The notes beneath the pieces are model-generated. The model was not told the origin of the DNA. It saw only the letters and a list, made by a program, of their open reading frames with translations, and searched no databases. A stretch of 64,000 nt of DNA from Rhodanobacter denitrificans (GTDB taxonomy: Bacteria > Pseudomonadota > Gammaproteobacteria > Xanthomonadales > Rhodanobacteraceae), in NCBI GenBank assembly GCA_017848855.1, contig JAFIHF010000041.1:141418-205417 (forward strand), in the 5' to 3' direction. This document shows, piece after piece, positions 19,755 to 29,610 of the stretch (position 1 is its first letter; the number at the start of each line of letters is the position of its first letter). The translations under genes and the position numbers were made by a program.

Positions 19755-22700
19755 TCAGTGCCCCCGTCGCGGATCGGAGTCGAACGACTGCATGTCCGTG
19801 CCCGCGGCCGGGTGCGGCTTGCCGTCGCCGTCGAGCTTGTCGCCCAGCAGGCGGCGCACCACGACGTAGAACACCGGGATCAGCAGCACGCCGAGGAAGG
19901 TGGCGAACAGCATGCCGCCGATCACGCCGGTGCCGATCGCATGGCGCGAGTTGGCGCCGGCGCCGGTGGAGATGAACAGCGGGAACACGCCGAGGATGAA
20001 GGCCAGCGAGGTCATCAGGATCGGGCGCAGTCGCAGGCGGGCCGCGTCGACGACGGCTTCGCGCAGGGTGCGTCCGGCCTGCTGCTCGGCCACCGCGAAC
20101 TCCACGATCAGGATCGCGTTCTTCGCGGCCAGGCCGATCACCGTGACCAGGCCGATCTTGAAGTAGATGTCGTTGGACAGGCCGCGCAGCATGGTGAACA
20201 CCACCACGCCGAGCAGGCCCAGCGGCACCACCAGCAGCACCGACGCCGGGATCGACCAGCTCTCGTACAGTGCGGCCAGCGCCAGGAACACGATGAAGAT
20301 GGACAGCACCATCAGCAGCGTGGCGGCGTTGCCGGAGAGGATTTCCTGGTAGGACTGGCCGGTCCAGTCGTAGCCGTAGCCCTTGGGCAGGTCGTTGCCG
20401 ACGATTTTCTCCATCTCGTGCATCGCCTCGCCCGAGGCATGCCCCGGCGCGGGCGAGCCCACGATTTCCACCGCGGAATAGCCGTTGTAGCGGGTCAGCG
20501 CGGGCGAGCCCATTTCCCACTTGGTGTGCACCACGTTGGAGATCGGGATCATCGCCGGCGTGCCGTCGGCGTTCCGCTGCGCGGTGCTGGGCGTGTAGAA
20601 GTGCTTCAGCGCGTCCGGGCTCATGCGGTAGGGCGCATCGGCCTGCATGATCACGCGCTTCACGCGGCCGCCGTAGGTGAAGTCGTTCACGTACACCGGC
20701 GCCAGCATCAGGCTGACCGCGTTGTAGACGTCGCTGACCGACAGGCCCATCGACTGCGCCTGCACGCGGTCCACGTCCATCTGCAGCTGCGGCGAATCCT
20801 CCAGCGCGTTCGGGCGCACGCCGGTGAGCACCGGATCCTGTGCCGCCTTGCCCAGCAGCGTGTTGCGCGCCTGGGTGAGCGCGTCGCGGCCGAGGCCGGC
20901 GCGGTCCTGCAGGTACATGTCGAAGCCGCCGAACTGGCCCAGGCCCTGCACGGTGGGGATGTTCGCCACGAAGATGCGCGCATCGCGGATCTGGAACAGC
21001 TGCCGGTTCGCGCGCTGGATGAAGTCCATCGCGGTGTCCTTGCGCTTGGCCCAGTCCTTCAGCTTGATGAAGGCCATGCCGGCGCTTTCGCTGGAGCCGA
21101 TGAAGCTGAAGCCGGTCACCTGCAGCACGCCTTCCACCGCCGGATCCTTCTGCAGGATCGCACGCATCTGCGCCATCACCTCGCCCGTGCGCTGCTTGGT
21201 GGCGCCGGGCGGCAGCTGGACCACGGACAGCGCGTAGCCCTGGTCCTCCTCGGGCAGGAAGCTGCCGGGCAGGCGGGTGTAGAGGAAACCGGCGAGGACC
21301 GCCACCAGCACGAACACGAACATCCAGCGCGGCGCATGCTTCACCGCGTGGCCGACGTGGCCGGTGTAGGTGTGCGTGGTCCATTCGAAGAAGCGGTTGA
21401 AGGTGCGGAAGACGATGTTCTTCTTCTTGTGGTGCTCGGGCTGCAGGAAGCTGGCGCACAGCGCGGGCGTGAAGCTCAGCGCGAGGAAGGCCGAGAAGCC
21501 CATCGACACCGCGATGGTCAGCGCGAACTGCTTGTAGATGATGCCCGAGGCGCCCGGCTGCAGCGCCGAGGGCACGAACACCGCCGCCAGCACCACGGTG
21601 ATCGCCACGATCGCGCCGGTGATCTGGCCCATCGCCTTGCGCGTGGCCTCCTTCGGCGAGAGGTTCTCCTCGGTCATGATGCGTTCGACGTTCTCGATCA
21701 CCACGATCGCGTCGTCCACCACGATGCCGATCGCCAGCACCATGCCGAACAGGGTCAGCTGGTTGATCGTGAAGCCGAGCACCAGCATGCCGAGGAAGGT
21801 GCCCAGCAGCGCCACCGGGATCACCAAGGTAGGGATGATGGTGGCGCGGATGTTCTGCAGGAACAGCCACATCACCAGGAACACCAGCACGATCGCCTCG
21901 ATCAGCGTGTGCACCACCTCGTCGATCGAGATGCGCACGAAGGTGGTGCTGTCGTAGGGGCTGAACCAGGACACGCCCGGCGGGAAGCTCGGTGCCAGCT
22001 GGTCCATCTTCGCGCGCACCGCGGTGGCCACGTCCAGCGCGTTGGCGCCGGGCAGCAGCTGGATCGCGAACGCGCCGATCGGCTTGCCGTCCCAGGTGGT
22101 GTCGAAGCCGTAGTTGCCGGGGCCGAAGCTGATCTTCGCCACGTCGCCCAGCTTGACCGTGGTGCCGTCAGGATTGGCGCGCAGGATGATCGCGGCGAAC
22201 TGCTCGGGCGTGGTGAAGCGGCCCTCGGTGGACACCGTGGCGGTGAGGCCCTGGCCGGGCACGGCCGGGTCGGCACCCAGCGAACCGGCGGCGAACTGCA
22301 CGTTCTGCGCCTTGATCGCGGCGAACACCTGCGAAGCCGACAGGTTGTAGCCCTGCAGCTTGTCCGGGTTCAGCCAGATGCGCATCGCGTACTCGGAGCC
22401 GAACTGCTGGGTGCTGCCCACTCCGGGCACGCGCGAGATCTGGTCCAGCACCTGCGAGCCGACGATGTCGTTGAGGCGGTCGCGGTCGATGTTCGGGTTG
22501 TCCGACTTCAGCGCCACCACCATCAGGAAGCCGGCGTTGGCCTTGGCCACCACCACGCCCTGCTGGGTCACCTCGCTGGGCAGGCGCGGGGTGGCCAGCG
22601 CCACCTTGTTCTGCACTTGCACCTGGGCGATGTCGGGGTCGGTGCCGGTCTCGAAGGTCAGCGTGATCTGGGCGCGGCCGCTGGCACTGGAGGACGAACT

Positions 22701-22934
22701 GAAATACAGCAGGTGGTCGATGCCGGTGAGCTGCTGCTCGATCACCTGGGTGACGGCCTTCTCGGTGGTGTCGGCGCTGGCGCCGGGGTAGGTGGCGCTC
22801 ACCGTGACCGAGGGCGGGGCGATGTTCGGATACGACTCCACGCCCAGGTTGAGGATCGCCAGGACGCCGCCCAGCGAAATCAGGATGGCCACCACCCAGG
22901 CGAAGATCGGGCGGTCGATGAAGAAACTCGGCAT
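19755..22934 (-). CDS. RND multidrug efflux transporter, inner-membrane pump (AcrB/MexB family)
   Basis: A 1059-residue HAE1-type proton/drug antiporter. N-terminal MPSFFIDRPIFAWVVAI begins the first of 12 helices. Proton-relay residues are in GIVVDDAIVVIENV (two Asp, helix 4) and GLAAKNAILIVEFA (Lys, helix 10). Two large periplasmic porter domains lie between helices 1-2 and 7-8, including GLGQFGGFDMYLQDR. It forms a trimer with the adaptor encoded 12 bases upstream and an outer-membrane channel. No channel gene is adjacent, so a TolC-like protein from elsewhere is presumably used. No TetR-type regulator is next to the pair. Substrates cannot be predicted from sequence. Confidence 0.95.
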   Translation of the reverse strand: MPSFFIDRPIFAWVVAILISLGGVLAILNLGVESYPNIAPPSVTVSATYPGASADTTEKAVTQVIEQQLTGIDHLLYFSSSSSASGRAQITLTFETGTDPDIAQVQVQNKVALATPRLPSEVTQQGVVVAKANAGFLMVVALKSDNPNIDRDRLNDIVGSQVLDQISRVPGVGSTQQFGSEYAMRIWLNPDKLQGYNLSASQVFAAIKAQNVQFAAGSLGADPAVPGQGLTATVSTEGRFTTPEQFAAIILRANPDGTTVKLGDVAKISFGPGNYGFDTTWDGKPIGAFAIQLLPGANALDVATAVRAKMDQLAPSFPPGVSWFSPYDSTTFVRISIDEVVHTLIEAIVLVFLVMWLFLQNIRATIIPTLVIPVALLGTFLGMLVLGFTINQLTLFGMVLAIGIVVDDAIVVIENVERIMTEENLSPKEATRKAMGQITGAIVAITVVLAAVFVPSALQPGASGIIYKQFALTIAVSMGFSAFLALSFTPALCASFLQPEHHKKKNIVFRTFNRFFEWTTHTYTGHVGHAVKHAPRWMFVFVLVAVLAGFLYTRLPGSFLPEEDQGYALSVVQLPPGATKQRTGEVMAQMRAILQKDPAVEGVLQVTGFSFIGSSESAGMAFIKLKDWAKRKDTAMDFIQRANRQLFQIRDARIFVANIPTVQGLGQFGGFDMYLQDRAGLGRDALTQARNTLLGKAAQDPVLTGVRPNALEDSPQLQMDVDRVQAQSMGLSVSDVYNAVSLMLAPVYVNDFTYGGRVKRVIMQADAPYRMSPDALKHFYTPSTAQRNADGTPAMIPISNVVHTKWEMGSPALTRYNGYSAVEIVGSPAPGHASGEAMHEMEKIVGNDLPKGYGYDWTGQSYQEILSGNAATLLMVLSIFIVFLALAALYESWSIPASVLLVVPLGLLGVVVFTMLRGLSNDIYFKIGLVTVIGLAAKNAILIVEFAVAEQQAGRTLREAVVDAARLRLRPILMTSLAFILGVFPLFISTGAGANSRHAIGTGVIGGMLFATFLGVLLIPVFYVVVRRLLGDKLDGDGKPHPAAGTDMQSFDSDPRRGH

Positions 22935-22946
22935 GCTCGCGCTCCC

Positions 22947-24113
22947 TTACTTGCCGCTCGCGGCGGGGCTGCCCGCGGCCGCTTGCGGCTGCCACGGCGA
23001 GGCCTTGGCCGGCGCGCCGTCATGCACGTTCTGCACGCCGGACACCACCACCTGGTCGCCGGCGGCGAGGCCGCTGCTGACCACCCAGTTGCCGCCACTC
23101 ATGCTGCCGGCGACGACGTCGTGGCGCTTGGCCTTGCCGTCGGCGCCGACCACGAACACGTAGGCGCCCACGGTGTCGCGCAGCACGGCCTGCTGCGGGA
23201 TCAGGAACACCTGATGCTGCTCGCCCAGCTTCGCCTGCAGCGTCACGTACATGCCGGGCAGCAGGCTGTGCTTGGGGTTCGGGATCTGCGCGCGCAGGTT
23301 CATCGCGCCGGTGGCCGGGTCGACCGTGGCGGAGGTGAAGTCCAGCGTACCCGGCTCCGCGTAGGCGCTGCCGTCGGGCAGGGTGACCCGCACGCTGGCC
23401 TGGTTCGGCTGGGCGAGGGTGACGCCACCGCTGCTCTGCGCCTGGCGCAGCTGCTCCATGTCGGCCACGCTCATGGTGAAGTTCACGTACAGCGGGTCGA
23501 TCTGGTCCACCGTGGTGAGCAGGGTGGCGCTGCCGCTGCCCACCAGCGCGCCCTCGGTCACCTGCTGCTGGCCGGCGCGGCCGTCGATCGGCGCGGTGAC
23601 GTTGGCGTAGCCGAGGTTGATGCGCGCGGTCTGCACGTTGGCGCGCGCGGCCTGCACCGCGGCGGCGGCGGTGCGCTCGGCGGCCAGCGCGTTGTCGAGG
23701 TCGGACCTGGAGATGTAGCCCTTCGGCGCCAGCTCCTGCGCGCGCTGCGCGTTGACCTTGGCATTGGTGTAGCTCGCCTGCGCCTGCGCCTGCGCCGCTT
23801 CGGCCGCGGCCAGCGCGGCCTTCAGCGGCGCCGGGTCGATCTGGAACAGCGGCTGGCCCTTCTTCACGTCGCTGCCTTCGACGTAGTCGCGCTTGAGCAG
23901 CACGCCGGCCACGCGGGCGCGCACGTCGGCGCTGCGGAACGCCGACAGGCGGCCCACCAGGTCCTTGGTCAGCGGCTCGTTCTGCGGCTGCGCGGTGATC
24001 ACGCCGACCTGCGGCGGCGGCATCTGCGGCGGACCTTGTTCCTTCTTGCCGCAGGCGGTCAGGGCCAACAGGCCGAGGCACAACGCGGGGGCGCGCAGAA
24101 ACGGGGATTTCAT
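22947..24113 (-). CDS. RND efflux periplasmic adaptor lipoprotein (AcrA/MexA family)
   Basis: A 388-residue membrane-fusion protein. The lipoprotein signal ends at LTAC (Cys21). A lipoyl/barrel-sandwich half-motif RARVAGVLLKRDYVEGSDVKKGQPLFQID lies in residues 65-95; a long coiled-coil hairpin rich in Ala and Gln spans about 95-165; the second lipoyl half starts at INLGYANVTAPIDG. Beta-barrel and membrane-proximal domains follow. It bridges the pump encoded downstream to an outer-membrane channel. Co-transcription with the pump is evident from the 12-base gap. Confidence 0.94.
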   Translation of the reverse strand: MKSPFLRAPALCLGLLALTACGKKEQGPPQMPPPQVGVITAQPQNEPLTKDLVGRLSAFRSADVRARVAGVLLKRDYVEGSDVKKGQPLFQIDPAPLKAALAAAEAAQAQAQASYTNAKVNAQRAQELAPKGYISRSDLDNALAAERTAAAAVQAARANVQTARINLGYANVTAPIDGRAGQQQVTEGALVGSGSATLLTTVDQIDPLYVNFTMSVADMEQLRQAQSSGGVTLAQPNQASVRVTLPDGSAYAEPGTLDFTSATVDPATGAMNLRAQIPNPKHSLLPGMYVTLQAKLGEQHQVFLIPQQAVLRDTVGAYVFVVGADGKAKRHDVVAGSMSGGNWVVSSGLAAGDQVVVSGVQNVHDGAPAKASPWQPQAAAGSPAASGK

Positions 24114-24541
24114 GGGGACTCCGAAGCGAGCTGATCGTGACGGGGGATATCGCGATGGCCGCGCGTCATGCCGTTGCGCGAGGCGCCTAGCATGAGGGCA
24201 CGACCAACGACTTGTCTTGTGTCAAAGGTTGATCGCAAACCATGCCGACATGGCCGTGATCCATGGCAACAAGTCGCTACTATACCGCACAGTACACAAT
24301 TTATTGAAGGCTTGCCGGCGAAGTTTTTTTGTCGGCAATGGCGGCCTCGCGCAGCGTGCGGGGCAGTCGCCACGGTCGCGCCGCGCGTGCCGCACGCGCC
24401 GAATGCCTGTGTGCGTGGAGCTGTTTCCGCCGTGCTTGCAAGCTGCGCTGCACAACGTCTGCGCGTGGATTCACCCTGACGCGAGGGGTATCCTTCGAAG
24501 GCTTGATGCAACACCTTCGTTTCCACTGACAAGTAGATGCC
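24114..24541. other. Divergent intergenic region between RND adaptor and glutamate dehydrogenase genes
   Basis: 428 bases without a supported gene; short frames lack ribosome sites and homology. It must hold the promoters of both genes. An AT-richer patch at 24280-24310, with TATAGT on the minus strand, is the likeliest core for the efflux promoter, but no full -35/-10 pair or clear TetR-type operator was found. Confidence 0.4.
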
Positions 24542-27500
24542 ATGAATGCCATTCGTGCAGCCCATGAAGCGCCACTTCAGTCCGCCGTGTTCGAGGTTCT
24601 GAAGCAAGCCGGATACTCCACCCAGCGCCTTGAAGAGGCGCAATTTTTTATCGGCGCCTTCTTCGCGCGGATCACGGAGGGCGACCGCAACCTGCACACG
24701 CCGGCGCAATGGGCCGCCCTGACCGGCGGCCTGCTGGACTTCATGCAGCAGCGTGCGCCGGGGCGGGCGCTGCTGCGCGTGCTCAATCCCGAGGCCGGCA
24801 ACGCCGGGCGCAGCCGGCTGCAGATCGTCACCGACGACATGCCGTTCCTGATCGACACGGTGAGCATGGTGGTGTCGGCGCGGCTGCAGATCCACGCGGT
24901 GATCCATCCGGTGCTCAAGGTCGAGCGCGATGCCGACGGCAAGCTGCTGCGCCTGGGCGGCGAAGCGGGCGCGCCCGAATCGGTGATGCATTTCGAGATC
25001 GACCGCGTGGCCGACGCCGCCGAGCAGGCCGCGCTGATCCGCCAGGTCGAGGCCGCGCTGGAGAGCGTGCGCGCCGCGGTGGGCGACTGGACCGCGATGC
25101 GCGACAAGGCGCTGGCGATCGCCGGCGAGCTGCCGCAGCGCCAGCCGGCGATGGACGCCGACTCCGCGCGCGAGGCCGGCGACTTCCTGCGCTGGCTGGC
25201 CGCCGACAACTTCACCTTCCTCGGCTACCGCGAATACGAGGTGGCCGACGCCGACGGCGAGCGCGTGCTGCGCGCGGTCGAGGGCACCGGCCTGGGCATC
25301 CTGCGCAAGAGCGACGGCACCCTGGCGCCGCGCTCGCTGAAGACGCTCGCCGCCAGCGCGCTGCCGCAGTCCGGCGCCACCGACGCGATCATCCTCACCA
25401 AGACCAACGCGCGCTCGCAGGTGCACCGCCCCGGCTACATGGACTACATCGGCGTGCTGCGCTTCAACGCCGACGGCCGCGCGGTGGCCGAGCAGCGCTT
25501 CCTCGGCATGTTCACCGCCAGCGCCTACATGGCGCGCCCGCAGGAGGTGCCGCTGGTGCGGCACAAGGTGGAGGCGGTGCTCGATCGCTCGGGGCTGAAG
25601 CGCGACGCCTATTCCGGCAAGACCCTGCGCCACATCCTGGAGACGCTGCCGCGCGAGGAGCTGCTGCAGGGCACCGAGGACGAGCTGTTCGCGATCGCCA
25701 CCGGCATCCTCGAACTGCGCCAGCGCGCGCACACACGCCTGTTCATGCGCCGCGACCGCTACGGCCGTTTCTTCACCTGCCTGGTGTTCGTGCCGCGCGA
25801 CCGCTTCAACACCGCGGTGCGCGAGCGCATCCAGACGCTGCTGGGCGAGGCGCTGCGCGCCGAGCAGATCGACTCCTCGGTGCAGATGGGCGAGGCCGCG
25901 CTGGCGCGCCTGCACATCGTGCTGCGGCCGAAGGTCGGCGACCTGCCCGGGTACGACCTGGCCAAGCTGGAGCAGGGCGTGGCGGCGATCGTGCGCAACT
26001 GGCACGACGAGCTGCGCGACGCGCTGGTGCAGCTGCGCGGCGAGGAAGCCGGCGTGGTGCTGGCGAACCGCTACGGCCACGCGCTGCCGGCCGGCTACAT
26101 CGACGACGTGCGCCCGGCGGTGGCCGCCGAGGACGTGTACCAGCTCTCGCTGCTGGAAGGCGGCGACGCGCTGCGCATGTCCTTCTACCACCCGGCCAAG
26201 GCGCCGGAGACGCTGCGCTTCAAGGTCTACCGCTCCGGCGGCGACATCGCGCTGTCCGAAGTGCTGCCGCAGCTTGAGAACCTGGGCCTGCGCGTGCTCA
26301 CCGAGCACGTCTACGAGATCCACGGCGAGGTGCCGCTGTCGATCCAGGATTTCGAAGTGCAGCCGGTGGGCCAGCTGGCCTTCACGGTGGAGCAGGTGGG
26401 CGCGCAGTTCGAGCATGCGTTCGAGCAGATCTGGCGCGGCAACGCCGAGAACGACGGCTTCAACCGCCTCGTGCTGGGCGCCAAGCTGGGCTGGCGCCAG
26501 GTGGCGATGCTGCGCGGCTACTGCAAGTACCTGCTGCAGGCCGGCAGCACCTACTCGCAGAGCTACATGGAGGAGACGTTGAACCGCTACCCGGCGATCG
26601 CCGGGCTGCTGGTGGAGCTGTTCCTCGCCCGCTTCGACCCGCGCCGCGAATCGCTGACCGGGGACGAGCGCACGGCCGCCGCCGCCGCGCTGCGCGAGGA
26701 GATGTCGGCGCTGATCCCGGCGCACGTGCAGGCCGCGAACCCCGCGCTGGTCGAGCAGCTCGCCGCCGCGCTGGCGCTGCCGCGCGCCGAGCAGCTCAAG
26801 GTCATCGAGGGCGCGCTCAACGTGCTGCTGGAGAACGTCGCCAGCCTCGACGAGGACCGCATCCTGCGCAGCTTCATCGCGGTGATCCACGCCACCCTGC
26901 GCACCAGCTTCTTCCAGCAGTGGAACGGCGCGTACCGCGACTACATCAGCTTCAAGCTCGACTCGCACGCCGTGCCGGGCCTGCCCAAGCCGGTGCCGTA
27001 CCGCGAGATCTGGGTGTGCGCCCCGCGCGTGGAAGGCATCCACCTGCGCTTCGGCCCGGTGGCGCGCGGCGGCCTGCGCTGGTCCGACCGCCGCGAGGAT
27101 TTCCGCACCGAGGTGCTGGGCCTGGTGAAGGCGCAGATGGTGAAGAACACCGTGATCGTGCCGGTGGGCTCGAAGGGCGGCTTCTTCGTGAAGAAGCCGC
27201 CGCTCGGCGGCGACCGCGACGCGCAGCTGGCCGAGGGCATCGCCTGCTACAAGCTGTTCATCAACGGCCTGCTCGACATCACCGACAACCTGGTCGAGGG
27301 CAAGGTGGCGAATCCGCACGACGTGGTGCGCCACGACGCGGACGATCCGTACCTGGTGGTGGCCGCCGACAAGGGCACCGCCACGTTCTCCGACATCGCC
27401 AACGGCATCTCGATCGAGCACGGCTACTGGCTGGGCGACGCGTTCGCCTCCGGCGGCTCCAACGGCTACGACCACAAGGGCATGGGCATCACCGCCCGGG

Positions 27501-29467
27501 GCGCGTGGGAGTCGGTGAAGCGCCACTTCCGCGCGCTGGGCCGCGACAGCCAGAGCGAGGACTTCACCTGCGTCGGCATCGGCGACATGTCCGGCGACGT
27601 GTTCGGCAACGGCATGCTGCTGTCCAGGCACATCCGCCTGGTGGCCGCGTTCGACCACCGCCACGTGTTCATCGACCCGAACCCGGACGCGGCGCGTTCC
27701 TTCGTCGAGCGCGAGCGCATGTTCAAGCTGCCGCGTTCGAGCTGGGACGACTACGACAAGTCGCTGATCTCCGCCGGCGGCGGCGTGTGGCCGCGCAGCG
27801 CGAAGTCGATCCCGGTGTCGCCGGAGGCGCGCGCGGCGCTGGGCCTCAAGCCCGACGTCACCCAGCTGGCGCCGACCGAGCTGCTCAACGCGATCCTCAA
27901 GGCGCCGGTGGACCTGCTCTGGAACGGCGGCATCGGCACCTACGTCAAGGCCAGCAGCGAGAGCCACGCCGACGCGCGCGACCGCGCCAACAACGGCCTG
28001 CGCGTGGACGGCAACGAGCTGCGCTGCAAGATCGTGGGCGAGGGCGGCAACCTCGGCATGACCCAGAAGGGCCGCATCGAGGCGGCGCAGAAGGGCGTGC
28101 TGCTGAACACCGACTTCATCGACAACTCCGCCGGCGTGGACACCTCCGACCACGAGGTGAACATCAAGATCCTGCTCAACGACGCGGTGCAGCGCGGCGA
28201 GCTGAGCGAGGCGGACCGCAACAAGCAGCTGGCCGCGATGACCGACGAGGTGGGCCAGCTGGTGCTGTGGGACAACTATCGCCAGAACCAGGCGATCACC
28301 CTGATGGAGCACCAGTCGGCCAAGCGCATCGGCTCGCTGGCGCACTTCATCCGCACGCTGGAAGCCGAGGGCTCGCTCGATCGCCAGGTGGAGAACCTGC
28401 CCAGCGAGGCCGAGCTCACCGAGCGCAAGACGCGCGGCCTGGGCCTGACCCGGCCGGAACTGGCGGTGCTGTTGTCCTACGACAAGATCCGGCTGTTCCA
28501 GCAGCTGCTCGACTCCGACGTGCCGGAAGACCCGTACCTGTCCAAGGAGCTGGTGCGCTACTTCCCCGCGCCGCTGCACGAGAAGTACGCCGAGCACATG
28601 CAGCGCCACCGCCTGAAGCGCGAGATCATCGCCACCGCGGTGACCAACTCCACCATCAACCGCATGGGTGCCACCTTCATGATGCGCATGCAGGAGGACA
28701 CCGGCAAAGGCCCGGCGGCGATCGCCAAGGCCTACACCGCCGCGCGCGAGATCCTCGATGCGCGCGCGCTGTGGGCGCAGATCGAGGCGCTGGACAGCAA
28801 GGTGGCCGAGGGCACCCAGGTCGACGCGGTGATGCAGGTGTGGTCGCTGCTGCGCCACATGACCCGCTGGCTGCTCAACCGCCCCGGTGGCACCCTGGAG
28901 ATCGCCGCCAACGTCGAGCGCTACCAGGCGGGCGTCAGCGCCCTGCGCAAGGCGCTGCCGGAAGTGCTCACCGCCACCGGCAAGGGCGATTTCGCCAGCA
29001 GCCAGGAGAAGTGGGAAGGCCTGGGCCTGCCCGCCGAGCTGGCCGTGCGGCTGGCGCGGCTGTCCGAGCTGCGCGCCGCGCTGGACATGGTCGAGGTGGC
29101 GCAGCAGAGCGGCCAGCCGATCGAGAAGGTGGCCGGCGTGTTCTACGAGCTGGGCGAGGCGCTGGACCTGGAGTGGCTGCGCGGCCAGATCGAGGCGCTG
29201 CCGGTGGAAGGCCACTGGCACGCCCAGGCGCGCGGTTCGCTGCTGGACGAGCTCAACCACCAGCATCGCGCGCTGGCCCAGCAGGTGCTGAAGCTGGCCG
29301 GCGGCAACGCGGGCGTCTCGCCGGTGCAGGCCTGGCTGCAGCGCGACGACGCCACCCTGCAGCACACCCGCGGCATGCTGGCCGAGATCCTCAGCCAGAA
29401 CGCCGACTACCCGATCGCCTCGGTCGCGGTACGCCGGCTGGCCCAGCTCGCGCAGGTGCCGGTGTGA
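24542..29467 (+). CDS. NAD-specific glutamate dehydrogenase, large (180 kDa) class
   Basis: A 1641-residue enzyme of the large bacterial GDH class converting glutamate to 2-oxoglutarate and ammonia with NAD. The long N-terminal region (to about 700) carries ACT-like regulatory segments beginning with ILQIVTDD-type sequence (here LQIVTDDMPFLIDTVSM). The catalytic core holds RFGPVARGGLRWSDRREDFR, VPVGSKGGFFVKK near 872, GIGDMSGDVFGNGM near 1012 and VGEGGNLGMTQKGRIE near 1166. A helical C-terminal region follows. Length matches the roughly 1600-residue family. Enzymes of this class are often allosterically regulated by amino acids. It is monocistronic or co-transcribed with nadK 143 bases downstream. 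Confidence 0.96.
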   Translation: MNAIRAAHEAPLQSAVFEVLKQAGYSTQRLEEAQFFIGAFFARITEGDRNLHTPAQWAALTGGLLDFMQQRAPGRALLRVLNPEAGNAGRSRLQIVTDDMPFLIDTVSMVVSARLQIHAVIHPVLKVERDADGKLLRLGGEAGAPESVMHFEIDRVADAAEQAALIRQVEAALESVRAAVGDWTAMRDKALAIAGELPQRQPAMDADSAREAGDFLRWLAADNFTFLGYREYEVADADGERVLRAVEGTGLGILRKSDGTLAPRSLKTLAASALPQSGATDAIILTKTNARSQVHRPGYMDYIGVLRFNADGRAVAEQRFLGMFTASAYMARPQEVPLVRHKVEAVLDRSGLKRDAYSGKTLRHILETLPREELLQGTEDELFAIATGILELRQRAHTRLFMRRDRYGRFFTCLVFVPRDRFNTAVRERIQTLLGEALRAEQIDSSVQMGEAALARLHIVLRPKVGDLPGYDLAKLEQGVAAIVRNWHDELRDALVQLRGEEAGVVLANRYGHALPAGYIDDVRPAVAAEDVYQLSLLEGGDALRMSFYHPAKAPETLRFKVYRSGGDIALSEVLPQLENLGLRVLTEHVYEIHGEVPLSIQDFEVQPVGQLAFTVEQVGAQFEHAFEQIWRGNAENDGFNRLVLGAKLGWRQVAMLRGYCKYLLQAGSTYSQSYMEETLNRYPAIAGLLVELFLARFDPRRESLTGDERTAAAAALREEMSALIPAHVQAANPALVEQLAAALALPRAEQLKVIEGALNVLLENVASLDEDRILRSFIAVIHATLRTSFFQQWNGAYRDYISFKLDSHAVPGLPKPVPYREIWVCAPRVEGIHLRFGPVARGGLRWSDRREDFRTEVLGLVKAQMVKNTVIVPVGSKGGFFVKKPPLGGDRDAQLAEGIACYKLFINGLLDITDNLVEGKVANPHDVVRHDADDPYLVVAADKGTATFSDIANGISIEHGYWLGDAFASGGSNGYDHKGMGITARGAWESVKRHFRALGRDSQSEDFTCVGIGDMSGDVFGNGMLLSRHIRLVAAFDHRHVFIDPNPDAARSFVERERMFKLPRSSWDDYDKSLISAGGGVWPRSAKSIPVSPEARAALGLKPDVTQLAPTELLNAILKAPVDLLWNGGIGTYVKASSESHADARDRANNGLRVDGNELRCKIVGEGGNLGMTQKGRIEAAQKGVLLNTDFIDNSAGVDTSDHEVNIKILLNDAVQRGELSEADRNKQLAAMTDEVGQLVLWDNYRQNQAITLMEHQSAKRIGSLAHFIRTLEAEGSLDRQVENLPSEAELTERKTRGLGLTRPELAVLLSYDKIRLFQQLLDSDVPEDPYLSKELVRYFPAPLHEKYAEHMQRHRLKREIIATAVTNSTINRMGATFMMRMQEDTGKGPAAIAKAYTAAREILDARALWAQIEALDSKVAEGTQVDAVMQVWSLLRHMTRWLLNRPGGTLEIAANVERYQAGVSALRKALPEVLTATGKGDFASSQEKWEGLGLPAELAVRLARLSELRAALDMVEVAQQSGQPIEKVAGVFYELGEALDLEWLRGQIEALPVEGHWHAQARGSLLDELNHQHRALAQQVLKLAGGNAGVSPVQAWLQRDDATLQHTRGMLAEILSQNADYPIASVAVRRLAQLAQVPV

Positions 29468-29573
29468 GGGTGGGGATTCGGGCGTAGGGAGTCGGGACGC
29501 GCAAAGGCGGCGGCGCGCTTGATTTGTCGCTTGCCTTGCCGGGATGATCGGAAGAACCGCGGTATGGGGTTCT

Positions 29574-29606
29574 TCCGAGTCCCGAGTCCCGAGTCCCGAG
29601 TCCCGC
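29574..29606. repeat. Tandem heptamer GAGTCCC array upstream of nadK
   Basis: Four to five consecutive copies of the seven-base unit immediately before the nadK start region. The same unit occurs inside metH at 15085-15122. Confidence 0.85.
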
Positions 29607-29610
29607 CTGC

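Noticed and set aside
19734-24134. A 1466-codon open frame on the plus strand opposite the RND efflux genes
   Set aside because: It is the antisense shadow of two well-recognised genes; composition is His/Arg/Gln/Ala-rich with no domain, caused by high GC at third positions.
24110-29365. A 1751-codon minus-strand frame opposite the glutamate dehydrogenase gene
   Set aside because: Antisense shadow of a clear enzyme gene; low-complexity translation and no homology signal.
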